Of a stretch of DNA of 46,558 nt, positions 36,005 to 44,511 are shown piece after piece (the first letter of the stretch is position 1; each line of letters starts with the position of its first letter). Made by a program: the position numbers and the translations under genes. Origin of the DNA: an uncultured Roseibacillus sp. (GTDB taxonomy: Bacteria; Verrucomicrobiota; Verrucomicrobiia; Verrucomicrobiales; Akkermansiaceae); assembly GCA_937949965.1 (NCBI GenBank), contig CALFBF010000098.1:1-46558 (forward strand). Direction: 5' to 3'. The notes beneath the pieces were generated by a model. It saw nothing but the letters and a program-made list of their open reading frames with translations, was not told where the DNA came from and searched no databases.

Positions 36005-37072
36005 TTATCCATGAGGATACATCTCGTGATGCTTAATTGCTTCAGTACCTACGGCAGCGACAGTTCCTAACAGACTTCTGCGTGTCACCGTGCGAGGAAC
36101 TTGAGCAGCAGGGCGAGTCAAGCCCAAGACCAATTGGCCATACTTATCAGCCCCACCTAAGTGACGTAATAACTTCATTGAAATATGAGCGGCATCCAGA
36201 TTTGGAAAAACTAACACATCTGCCGCAGGACGAGAAGTCATCTGGGGAAGCTTGACCTCCGCGGCAAGAGGATCGAGAGCAACATCAGCTTGCAACTCGC
36301 CATCGATCTCCAGTTCATAACGGTTCTGAGTGACAATCGCGCGTGCAGCCTCGGTGGCAGCTCGCACTCTCGTGGCAGAATCGCTCGCTCCCGAGTTCAT
36401 CGTCGAATGACTCAACATGGCCACCCGCACTCGCCGATCTAGGTAATGATGTGCTAAGCGTCCGGTCTGAACCGCAATATTCGTTAGCTCTGAAACAGTG
36501 GGGATATCACTAATTCCACAATCTGCGAGGTAAAGAACACCATTAGGCCCAAAGTGAGGCATCGTCTCAGACACCATAATGGCAGCGGTGAAGGGATGCT
36601 CAATCCCGGGCATGGGCTTGACGAGTTGGACCAAGGCTCGATGAATGGTAGCAGGAAGGTGCTGATTCCCCCCTACCATGGCATCGGCTTGACCATATTG
36701 AATCATCATCGCGGCAAAGAAGTGATCACGACTCACGGTCTCGCGAGGGTTGGCGAGACGGACGCCCTTGAGCTTCTCAATCCGAATAAGACGTTCGGTG
36801 AAGAGGTCGAGATCGTCTGCCTTGGTCGGATCGATAACATTCACGAACTCCATCTTGGCTCCACATTCTTTAGCCAAAGCGTAAATTTTTTCGCGGTTAC
36901 CGAGTAGAATGGGCGCTCCAATCCCTAATCTCACCATCTCGTCAGCGACCTGGATGACACGCTCATCCTCTCCTTCCGAAAAGACAATCCGCTTGGGATG
37001 CCGCTTCAACGATTCGAATAATGGTCCGGTGAAGACATCCGGTTCCGCCCATCCACTTGCGCTTTCACTCAT
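36005..37072 (-). CDS. MaeB-type phosphotransacetylase domain protein, free-standing
   Basis: A 355-residue PTA_PTB-family protein: RIVFSEGEDERVIQVADE at the N-terminus, DAMVGGNQHLPATIHRAL, and AMLSHSTMNSGASDSATRV. The late part is VLVFPNLDAAHISMKLLRHLGGADKYGQLVLGL. That NLDAAxI..kLL.hLGG form is what I recall from the C-terminal domain of MaeB malic enzymes rather than from classical Pta (DLNTGNI). Here it stands alone with no malic-enzyme domain in front. It may make acetyl-phosphate from acetyl-CoA, or bind acetyl-CoA as a regulator; no acetate kinase gene is nearby. Confidence 0.82.
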   Translation of the reverse strand: MSESASGWAEPDVFTGPLFESLKRHPKRIVFSEGEDERVIQVADEMVRLGIGAPILLGNREKIYALAKECGAKMEFVNVIDPTKADDLDLFTERLIRIEKLKGVRLANPRETVSRDHFFAAMMIQYGQADAMVGGNQHLPATIHRALVQLVKPMPGIEHPFTAAIMVSETMPHFGPNGVLYLADCGISDIPTVSELTNIAVQTGRLAHHYLDRRVRVAMLSHSTMNSGASDSATRVRAATEAARAIVTQNRYELEIDGELQADVALDPLAAEVKLPQMTSRPAADVLVFPNLDAAHISMKLLRHLGGADKYGQLVLGLTRPAAQVPRTVTRRSLLGTVAAVGTEAIKHHEMYPHG

Positions 37073-37203
37073 AATTAGCCGTAATCCCCGCTTTAAATAT
37101 CAGGTCGTGAACACTCTACGCGCCTCTTTCAATTCTCACAATCGCAAAGCGTGTGCAGTCAAAGGTTCTGGAGCTAAAAGAAAATGGCGATAGTATCTAC
37201 CTC

Positions 37204-37989
37204 GTGAGTAGCGATCTCCACACCCACACTCCTCTTTGCCATCATGCCAAAGGTACTCCCGCACAGTATATTGCCGCGGCTAAGGCTGCAGGCTTACAAA
37301 TCTACGGAATATCTGACCATGCACCTCATCTGCCCGAACCTTTCGACGATTGGCGAATGTCGATGAGCGACCTCCCTGCCTATTACGAATGGATTGCTGA
37401 GGCCCGAGAACACGCTGGGGGCCAACTCACTATCCAAGCAGGACTGGAATGCGATTGGCTAACAGGTTGCGAGTCGCACATTGAGCACTTACGCAGGGCG
37501 CATCCTTGGGATTACTTGATTGGTTCTGTCCACTATCTTCCTAGTCGAAACAACCGACGTTGGGATTTCGATAATCCCGCACACCTTTCTCAATGGAAAA
37601 ACTTGAATGCGAATGAACTAATTGAATTATGGAAACTCTATTGGCAAACCTATACCGAGATGGTTCAGGCGGATCTCTTCGAGATCCACGGTCATCCCGA
37701 TCTGATTAAGAAATTCTCCTTCATTCCTTCGGGAGATCTCCGGAGATATTATGAGCCTGTCATCACCGCACTTTCTCACACGGGCAAAGCCTTCGAGATC
37801 AACACCGCAGGATGGCACAAGCCCTGTGCCGAGCAGTACCCTACACGCCAGTTCCTCGAACTCGCTGCAGAGGCGAAAATCCCAGTCTATATTAATTCCG
37901 ATGCTCACTCTCCTCAAGAAGTGGCCAGAGACTTCCCAAAAGCGCATCAACTCGTAAAAGAAGTAGGCCTCAACCTGGTGACTCCTTAA
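37204..37989 (+). CDS. HisJ-type histidinol-phosphatase, PHP family
   Basis: The track starts at GTG 37153; I prefer the GTG at 37204 because the family begins right at SSDLHTHTPLCHHA. It is a PHP-domain phosphatase with metal motifs DLHTHTPLCHHA, GISDHAP, AGLECDW, GSVHYL, EIHGHPDLIKKF and NSDAHSP. HisJ-type enzymes hydrolyse histidinol phosphate to histidinol in histidine synthesis. The order of motifs and the 260-residue length fit that group, but some PHP relatives have other substrates. Neither start has a Shine-Dalgarno sequence. No other his genes are in the window. Confidence 0.83.
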   Translation: MSSDLHTHTPLCHHAKGTPAQYIAAAKAAGLQIYGISDHAPHLPEPFDDWRMSMSDLPAYYEWIAEAREHAGGQLTIQAGLECDWLTGCESHIEHLRRAHPWDYLIGSVHYLPSRNNRRWDFDNPAHLSQWKNLNANELIELWKLYWQTYTEMVQADLFEIHGHPDLIKKFSFIPSGDLRRYYEPVITALSHTGKAFEINTAGWHKPCAEQYPTRQFLELAAEAKIPVYINSDAHSPQEVARDFPKAHQLVKEVGLNLVTP

Positions 37990-38114
37990 CGCTTGGAACT
38001 CGGCCCTTGCTAGCCCGTCACCAAATTGGCCCGCGCACTACGCAGTAATCCCCTCCTCACAATTCTCCCATCATTAGGTTGTTTCTCTGTCAAAGAAATC
38101 GCTAAGTTCGCCGC

Positions 38115-38735
38115 ATGGAAATCGACCTTGAAACCCTCAAACCTGCTGACTGTTACAAACTTCTAGCTTCCCTTGTTACCCCGCGCCCTATTGCTTGGAT
38201 CACGACTATCGATGGGCTTGGACGAGTCAATGCAGCGCCTTTTTCCTTCTTCAACGTCTTTGGCTCCAATCCTCCCCTGGTAGCCTTTGCGCCGGGGAAT
38301 AAGGAACCTGCTCGTAATGGGAAAGCAGCAGAAGCCAAAGACACCGCACGCAATATTCGCGAGAATGGAGAATTCGTGATTCATCTCGTCCCAGGAGAGC
38401 TCGCCCAGGCCATGGTCGCCACCTCGGCCTCACTCTCTGCGGGAGAAGATGAACTGGCGTCGGTCGGACTCACCACAACGCCATCTCTCAAAATCGCTCC
38501 TCCTCGTATCCTCGAAGCTCCCATTGCTATCGAGTGTAAGGAACACCAAACGATCGAAATCGGCAGCAATCGCTTGGTGATCGGGATCGGTCTCCATCTC
38601 TATGCCAAAGACGGCCTGTTAGATGAGAACAACTACCACGTAAATCAAAAAGACTGGACCCCCATCGGCCGCATGGGGGCTCCAGATTGGTATACTCATA
38701 CGAATGATTTATTCGAAATCGAGCGCCCTGACTAA
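38115..38735 (+). CDS. Flavin reductase-like (FMN-binding split-barrel) protein
   Basis: A 206-residue protein of the flavin_reduct/flavoredoxin family. Motifs: YKLLASLVTPRPIAWITTID, NAAPFSFFNVFGSNPPLVAFAP and DTARNIRENGEFVIHLV, with the late part IGSNRLVIGIGLHLYAKDG. It binds FMN and probably passes electrons from NAD(P)H or another donor. The partner is unknown. It lies between hisJ and moeA on the same strand with gaps of 125 and 44 bp and no Shine-Dalgarno sequence. Confidence 0.87.
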   Translation: MEIDLETLKPADCYKLLASLVTPRPIAWITTIDGLGRVNAAPFSFFNVFGSNPPLVAFAPGNKEPARNGKAAEAKDTARNIRENGEFVIHLVPGELAQAMVATSASLSAGEDELASVGLTTTPSLKIAPPRILEAPIAIECKEHQTIEIGSNRLVIGIGLHLYAKDGLLDENNYHVNQKDWTPIGRMGAPDWYTHTNDLFEIERPD

Positions 38736-38779
38736 ATCGCTTAACCCTCTCCCACCTACGAACAATCCAGTATTAAGTG

Positions 38780-39955
38780 ATGAATCCTCTCATTACCCCA
38801 ACAGAAGCCGATAAGATTATTTCGGAGTCGATTGCCCCTCTCACCACCGAGACGGTCCCTTTCGCGGCCGCCTTGAAGCGGACCCTCCGCCAGTCTCTCG
38901 TCGCCGATCGCGATTTCCCTCCCTTTGACCGCGTAATGATGGACGGCATTGCGTGCCGTTCACGTGATTTAGCGCTCGGCCCTCTCCGAATGCAAGGACT
39001 CCATCCTGCCGGTTCCCCCATCCCGGCGGCACTCGAACCAGGTCACTGCTGGCAGATTATGACGGGAGCGACTTTGCCCCCCGATTGTGATACTATTATT
39101 CCCGTAGAAGAAATCTCCCTCAATCAAAACCATGCTACAATCTCTCTTAACTTCCAACCACACGCAGGGCAATTCATTCACCGGGAAGGCTCAGACTGCA
39201 TTGCAGGAACAGAACTGCTAGCTCCGGGAACTCTGCTGACCCCTGCTCACTTAGGCCTCGCAGCCACGATCGGAGCGACCAAACTTACCGTCACCAAACA
39301 ACCTCGAGTCACCATCCTCACAACTGGCGATGAACTCGTCCCCCCGCACGAAGTCCCGCTCCCACATCAGCTCCGGCAATCTAACGGCACCGTCCTGCAA
39401 GGAGCCCTGAACGAACGAGATCCGCACAACCCCTTCCTCAAACGACAGCATCTCTCCGATGATCTGGAAGAGACCAAAACGGCCTTAGCGCATGCCCTCA
39501 ATGAATCAGACTTGATTCTACTCTCAGGAGGAATTTCAAAGGGGAAAAAGGACTTTATCCGTCCCGCACTCGAATCCCTGGTCGGTCTCCCCGCCTTTCA
39601 CGGAGTGGCACAAAGGCCTGGGAAACCGCTCGCTTACTGGAACCCTAGTTCGAAAAATCCTCCCATATTTGCACTCCCCGGCAACCCCAACTCCACCTAC
39701 CTCACCTTCCTCCGCTACGTTCGGCCAGCTCTTCATCTCCTCGCGGGGAGCACGGTGCCCTCAGGGATACAGCTCCCGCTGGCAAACACACCCGAACCTC
39801 ATCCTAAGCTCACTTGCTTTCTCCCCGCGACCTTGCAGCCCAATGGTAAGCTAGCGATTCTCACTCCTCAGAACTCAGGTGACTTTGCGAGCGCGCTCGA
39901 TTCCGCTGGTTTTATCGAGCTCTCCCCAGACGCACACGTTCACTACTACCATTGA
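38780..39955 (+). CDS. moeA: Molybdopterin molybdotransferase
   Basis: I use the ATG at 38780; the track begins one codon earlier at a GTG. It inserts molybdenum into adenylated molybdopterin. The MoeA motifs include FPPFDRVMMDGIACR, GHCWQIMTGATLPPDCDTIIPVE, VTILTTGDELV, the MPT-binding segment LILLSGGISKGKKDF, and FALPGNPNSTYLTFLRYV. At 391 residues it is full length, with domain IV ending PDAHVHYYH. No other Moco genes are adjacent; a MOSC protein is encoded at the left end of the window. Confidence 0.93.
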   Translation: MNPLITPTEADKIISESIAPLTTETVPFAAALKRTLRQSLVADRDFPPFDRVMMDGIACRSRDLALGPLRMQGLHPAGSPIPAALEPGHCWQIMTGATLPPDCDTIIPVEEISLNQNHATISLNFQPHAGQFIHREGSDCIAGTELLAPGTLLTPAHLGLAATIGATKLTVTKQPRVTILTTGDELVPPHEVPLPHQLRQSNGTVLQGALNERDPHNPFLKRQHLSDDLEETKTALAHALNESDLILLSGGISKGKKDFIRPALESLVGLPAFHGVAQRPGKPLAYWNPSSKNPPIFALPGNPNSTYLTFLRYVRPALHLLAGSTVPSGIQLPLANTPEPHPKLTCFLPATLQPNGKLAILTPQNSGDFASALDSAGFIELSPDAHVHYYH

Positions 39956-40013
39956 TGTTCATGACCTCCCTAGCCCTCGTCAGAGGATCATTGAGGCCTC
40001 ATCTTCGTAAGAA

Positions 40014-42152
40014 GTGGCTCTCTCAATCAACGGACGTTTCTTCGAAAAGGACGATCAACCCTTCTACGTAAAGGCGGTCACCTACGGCCCGTTTCCGCCC
40101 GACAATCTGCCCTACCATGCGATCGAGCTTAATCGAATCGCGCAGGCTGGCTTCAACACCATTCGCACCTACGAAAAACCAGACTCTTCGCTACTCGACC
40201 TCGCCGCTGAGCATAATCTTATAATCATCCCCACGATTCCTTGGGACTGGGATTCTCTTTTTACAGAAAACCCCGAAACTCTCCTCTCTGCTAAAGACGA
40301 ACTGACCCTCTTTCTATCTCAATACGGGAAACACCGTGCCTTAGGAGCGCTCATTCTGGCCAACGAAATTCGGCCCGATCTCGCCCGTTTCATGGGCCCT
40401 GTTAGAGTGCGTGAGATTCTTGAAGAACTCATCACTCATTGCCAGGAACAGGCACCATTGCTTCCCATTGCTTACGCCAGCTTCCCTACTACGGAATACC
40501 TCGAACCACGCAACGCAGACTTCACCGCCTTCAACGTCTACCTTGAGAAACAAGAAGACTTTGCGAAGTACCTGCGCCGTCTCCATAACATTGCGGGTGA
40601 TCGCCCTCTCCTCCTCAGTGAATTTGGCTACAATACCTTTCGCGAAGGTTACTCCGAACAATCCCACCCCGACCTGGAGAAGCTACAAACCGAGATGCTC
40701 AGCTGGGCCTATCAAACTGCGCAGCAAGAATGGGCAGCAGGCTTTACGGTCTATGCTTGGTCAGACCTCTGGTTCAATGGCGGAGTAGAAGTCCAGGACT
40801 GGTCCTTTGGACTGACTCGACGCGATGGCAGTGCCAAACCCGCGCTCTCGGCGCTCTCTCCTCTAATGTCCAAGGGAAGGCCTCCCCTCGACAAGCCTCC
40901 TCTCTTCACGATTGCGATCTGCACTCGCAACGGAGGTCATCGCCTGAAGGAGAATCTACCCTTCTTTGAAAAAATCGACGACCCCCACTACGAGTTACTC
41001 GTCGTCGATGACGGTTCCACCGATGACACCTCACTCATCGTGCAGGACTTTCTCACAAACTGCACTCTCACCGGACGCTTACTCCATCAAGATCCCTCTG
41101 GGCTCTCGGCGGCTCGTAATCATGCCGCTCGCGAAGGAAGGGGCGAGTTCATTGTCTACATCGATGACGATGCTCGTCCGCACCCTTACTGGTTAGAAGC
41201 TCTCCGCAGCGCCTTCGCTCGCAATCCGAAAGCGGCCGCTGCGGGAGGACCGAATCTCGCCCCCGTGCCGCACTCTTATCAAAATGCTATTGTGACCGCC
41301 TGTAGCGGCAACGCCTCACACATCCTCTTCACTGACACCACCGCTGAGCATCTCCCGGGTTGCAACTTTGCGCTCAAACGGGAACTTCTGCTTGAGATTG
41401 AAGGCTTCGACAAACGCTACCATACGGCGGGTGATGACGTTGATGTCTGCTGGCGCTTACTAGATGCGGGATACCAACTGGCCTTCCACCCAGCTGCTTG
41501 CATCTTCCACGACCGACGCGGAACCATCCGTCAATTTCTCCGCCAACAGCGCGGTTACGGGCAAGCCGAGGCCCTTCTCTATCAGAAGCACCCCGCACGC
41601 TTTGGACCCGACGGCATCCGTTGGGAAGGCTTCATCTACTCCGGCGCCCCCCTCTCTGCCGACCACGACTCCGTGATCTATCATGGCCCGATGGGAGAAG
41701 CTCCCTATCAGATGCTACAACTCACTCACATGCCGGTGCGCCCTCTCGCTCGTAATTACCGGAGCAAGCTCAACGAATTTGTGGTCAGAGGAGTGAACTG
41801 GCTTGCCCGTCAACAAAGGCGTGAAACCCGGAAAGAACACGGAGGGCCTGCAGGCTCTTGGCAAGCCCCTGAACCCAATCATCAAGAGCCAGATAAAGAA
41901 ACCCGTCTCGACTTCCCTCTCAACGAGAACAACACTCGCAAACGTCTCCTTGCACAACTGCAGGAGCAAGGGTGGACCGTTGCCCACGACGATTCACAAG
42001 CAGATCTCCAGCGAGGACCCATTCAGCTTCTTACTGCCGAGACCGTGCACGCAAAAGAGAACGTGACTCTGCACCTAAAAATCATTCACCCCCCGGTGGA
42101 GATTGAACCAGTGAAAGAAGAACTCACCGCTATCGCACAAAAAGACACTTAG
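40014..42152 (+). CDS. Fusion protein: clan-A glycoside hydrolase (GH2/GH5-like) + GT2 glycosyltransferase
   Basis: A single 712-residue frame starting at a GTG. Residues 1 to about 285 form a TIM barrel of the GH-A type: INGRFFEKDDQPFYVKAVTYGPF, the acid/base Asn-Glu in LILANEIRPD (Glu near 118), and the nucleophile in LLLSEFGYNT (Glu near 203). From about residue 298 a GT2 domain follows: FTIAICTRNGG, LLVVDDGSTDDTS, the DXD-type IVYIDDDARPH, and GCNFALKRELLLEIEGFDKRY with GDDVDVCWRLL. RQQRGYGQAEALL matches the QxxRW-like acceptor region. A charged 150-residue tail ends it. There is no signal peptide or membrane helix, so it should be cytoplasmic or peripheral. The glycan is unknown. Confidence 0.84.
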   Translation: MALSINGRFFEKDDQPFYVKAVTYGPFPPDNLPYHAIELNRIAQAGFNTIRTYEKPDSSLLDLAAEHNLIIIPTIPWDWDSLFTENPETLLSAKDELTLFLSQYGKHRALGALILANEIRPDLARFMGPVRVREILEELITHCQEQAPLLPIAYASFPTTEYLEPRNADFTAFNVYLEKQEDFAKYLRRLHNIAGDRPLLLSEFGYNTFREGYSEQSHPDLEKLQTEMLSWAYQTAQQEWAAGFTVYAWSDLWFNGGVEVQDWSFGLTRRDGSAKPALSALSPLMSKGRPPLDKPPLFTIAICTRNGGHRLKENLPFFEKIDDPHYELLVVDDGSTDDTSLIVQDFLTNCTLTGRLLHQDPSGLSAARNHAAREGRGEFIVYIDDDARPHPYWLEALRSAFARNPKAAAAGGPNLAPVPHSYQNAIVTACSGNASHILFTDTTAEHLPGCNFALKRELLLEIEGFDKRYHTAGDDVDVCWRLLDAGYQLAFHPAACIFHDRRGTIRQFLRQQRGYGQAEALLYQKHPARFGPDGIRWEGFIYSGAPLSADHDSVIYHGPMGEAPYQMLQLTHMPVRPLARNYRSKLNEFVVRGVNWLARQQRRETRKEHGGPAGSWQAPEPNHQEPDKETRLDFPLNENNTRKRLLAQLQEQGWTVAHDDSQADLQRGPIQLLTAETVHAKENVTLHLKIIHPPVEIEPVKEELTAIAQKDT

Positions 42153-43030
42153 GTTGCGGGGGCGATTCGCTGCAGGACAAGCGCCAGCACAAACGCGCAA
42201 AGGCTCAGTCCCGCAAAAGGCCAAAGATAAGGAGCTGATCCCACGGACGCTAGCAGCGTAAGCACTCCAAAATCAACAAGACAAATGGCAGCAAGGAAGA
42301 AGGAAACCCCTCGTGAGATAGCAGTCTTCAATAAGCGCTGACCATAAGCAGCCACCACCCCGAAAAAGAGAGTCCCCAAAACGCCTGCGATTCCCGAATA
42401 CGAGAACAATAGTAATCCTGGCAAAGTCAGGAGCACAAAGGCACTCCCCTTTTTCCAAAGACCCAATACTCCCTTGGCCTCATAACGAGCGAGCAAGGAA
42501 AGACCGGCCACGTAGGAACTCAGCCCAAGGACGGGCAAGACCAGCCCCGATGCCAAAATCAAAGCACCCCCCTGAGCCATAAAACCCAGCATATACAAAG
42601 CCCCTCGACAACAACCCATTGGGACAATGCCCCAAGCCGTCTTCTTGTGCAGCCACGTGTAGAGCCCGATGAAAGCAATCAGCACAAGCGCCACCGCTCC
42701 CGTCTGCCCATTCTGGCCAAAAGCAAAAGCTAACCCCAAGCCAAGCGAAACGAGGGCTAGCAAAAGAACAAAGGAAGAACCTAGTCGGCCAGAAGGGAGA
42801 GCGCGTTCCGGCTTGTGCTGACGATCCCAAGACTGATCCTGCCAATCATTGAGAAAACAGCCTCCGAGATAGAGCGCACAAGCCGCAAGCGCAGGAACGA
42901 ATAAACGAAACCCTCCTACGGGAACAGCACCCGAAAGAATCACCGAGCCAAAAATGACATTGCTAACTACAGAAGGAAGATTAGCCACCCGACCAGCAGC
43001 CAAGACATCAATGACGGCACCACGATTCAT
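42149..43030 (-). CDS. eboC: UbiA-like prenyltransferase, EboC type
   Basis: A 293-residue membrane protein with about eight helices. The UbiA metal/diphosphate motif is LGGCFLNDWQDQSWDRQHKPERALPSG near residue 55-80. The second motif (normally DxxxD) is not clearly present after LIAFIGLYTWLHKKTAWGIVPMGCCRGALYMLGFM; loss there is something I recall for EboC-like proteins. Its start codon overlaps the eboE stop (ATGA). Ebo proteins move precursor metabolites to the cell periphery in cyanobacterial scytonemin and pseudomonad pathways. The EboC name rests mainly on the coupling to eboE. The stop overlaps the stop of the convergent GH-GT2 gene. Confidence 0.78.
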   Translation of the reverse strand: MNRGAVIDVLAAGRVANLPSVVSNVIFGSVILSGAVPVGGFRLFVPALAACALYLGGCFLNDWQDQSWDRQHKPERALPSGRLGSSFVLLLALVSLGLGLAFAFGQNGQTGAVALVLIAFIGLYTWLHKKTAWGIVPMGCCRGALYMLGFMAQGGALILASGLVLPVLGLSSYVAGLSLLARYEAKGVLGLWKKGSAFVLLTLPGLLLFSYSGIAGVLGTLFFGVVAAYGQRLLKTAISRGVSFFLAAICLVDFGVLTLLASVGSAPYLWPFAGLSLCAFVLALVLQRIAPAT

Positions 43031-44211
43031 TTGGAAGAAGAAGTGTAAGGCTCCGCATCACCTCTTAAGACCCATTGAAACTCGCGCACAATCTGATCTC
43101 GTAAAGAAGTTTGTAACCCCGTGGGTAGCACGCCCCAAGTGTAGGTCTCGATCTCAAAGTGCTGGCAAAAGTCTGGCCAAGCCTGACGGTATGCTAACAA
43201 ATCACGAACATGTTGTTGAGTAGTGCCCAGTGGCGAATCCGCTTCTGCATAGAGAGGAACATGGAAGTGACAGCGTGCCCGATCGCCCTGCGTGATAGTA
43301 AGTTCGCCAGATGTGAGAGCCTGATAGAATTCGGGTAAATCACGCAGGCGAGTCAATCCTTGCCCATGCTGCACGATCACTTGATGGAGATAAGTCGGCT
43401 CTTCAAAACGCCGCAAGGAAGAGAGGGAATCCGCAGCGGTGGGATCAAACTCAAGGGCAGACGAGAGATGCACTTTCGAAATCCGAATTCTGGCTTCACG
43501 AAACGCGCGTAAGGATTCCTCGCATTCGTCAAACTCAATGGCGAAGTGACAACAGTCATAGTTAATCCCAATTCGTCGTCGCGCACAATCGGGATCTCTG
43601 GCCTGCGCAAAGAAGCGCTCAAAAAAAGCAAGAGTCTCGGTCGTGTTCTCAAAGTGACCTAAAGGTTCGGGTTCAAGACCAAGGTGCAAGTCTTTCCCTG
43701 AAGATAATGAAAGCTCTTCGACGAAGGAGGCGCAGTCCTCTAAGTAAGAAAAAATGAGATCCTCATCCGCCTCGAATTCCTTAAAAGAGCCCGGCAACGT
43801 AGAAACCGATCCCCCACAATCCGATGGAGCTAAAACAGCTATGACTTCGAAAAGCCGTTTCGTGTACTCCAGTCGCTCCGAGGTGGTCCAGTCTGGTCGA
43901 TAGACATTCTCCTTCACGCGAGTATCGTGGAAGTCTCCATACGGGAAGCCATTGATGGTGAAGACATAAGTCTGGTGCTCCTGCAACCAACTCGCAAACT
44001 CGTCTAGGCGTTGGCCTGTTAGAAGTTCCTCGACGGCCTGCGCTGATAAACGAAGACCAATCGCAAATTCGCCGGAACAATCACCTGCTTCACGCAGGGA
44101 ATCGCGCACCGACAAGACATCTTGCCTTAAAACACGAAAAGTTTCCTCCCAGCTCTCCGCTGGATGAACATTTGTGCAGTAGGCTAGATGGTGATCATGA
44201 TTCCATTTCAT
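43027..44211 (-). CDS. eboE: Metabolite traffic protein EboE (xylose isomerase-like TIM barrel)
   Basis: A 394-residue soluble protein. The N-terminus LAYCTNVHPAESWEETFRVL, then FAIGLRLSAQAVEEL, YVFTINGFPYGDFHDTRVKENVYRPDWT and GGSVSTLPGSFKEF, match EboE as I remember it. Other segments, LGLEPEPLGHFENTTETLAFFE, IGINYDCCHFAIEFD and CHFHVPLYAE, place likely metal and substrate residues in an AP-endonuclease-2/xylose-isomerase-like barrel. Known ebo loci contain eboA to eboF; only eboE and eboC are seen here. Nothing ebo-like lies between the promoter side and the IS remnants upstream. Confidence 0.87.
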   Translation of the reverse strand: MKWNHDHHLAYCTNVHPAESWEETFRVLRQDVLSVRDSLREAGDCSGEFAIGLRLSAQAVEELLTGQRLDEFASWLQEHQTYVFTINGFPYGDFHDTRVKENVYRPDWTTSERLEYTKRLFEVIAVLAPSDCGGSVSTLPGSFKEFEADEDLIFSYLEDCASFVEELSLSSGKDLHLGLEPEPLGHFENTTETLAFFERFFAQARDPDCARRRIGINYDCCHFAIEFDECEESLRAFREARIRISKVHLSSALEFDPTAADSLSSLRRFEEPTYLHQVIVQHGQGLTRLRDLPEFYQALTSGELTITQGDRARCHFHVPLYAEADSPLGTTQQHVRDLLAYRQAWPDFCQHFEIETYTWGVLPTGLQTSLRDQIVREFQWVLRGDAEPYTSSSK

Positions 44212-44227
44212 ATTCGTGATATTCGTG
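44210..44227. repeat. 9-bp tandem repeat overlapping the eboE start codon
   Basis: ATATTCGTG occurs twice without a gap. On the coding (minus) strand this reads CACGAATATCACGAATATG, and the ATG of eboE is formed at the end of the second copy. It may be an operator-like direct repeat or chance. Confidence 0.6.
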
Positions 44228-44511
44228 TTTACCCCTCTACCGAAGGAGAAAGAATCAAGCTTTCATCTTTTCTATTTCTTCAGAAAATTTGATACTCAAT
44301 TTTTAAAATAAGGTCTAGGGCACGTTTGCGAATTAAACTGTGATGTTGAATGAAATGGAGACAATTCAGACTGACATAACCTTCGAAAAATGATTCCACA
44401 TTCTCTCAAATCGAGGCGGCTTGAAAGCCTGTTGAATAAGCTCATCAGCTTTCAAACTAACAATGAATTGAGGAAGTTAGGGAGCATCTTCCTGGAACAA
44501 GGTTATCGGAG
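44228..44511. other. AT-rich non-coding region between eboE and the IS3 remnant
   Basis: About 280 bases with no gene I can support. It should hold the eboE promoter on the minus strand, but no clear -35/-10 pair stands out (TTGAGT near 44297 is the best -35 candidate). The short plus-strand ORF of 72 codons starting at 44390 has no recognisable features and runs into the IS remnant. Confidence 0.5.
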
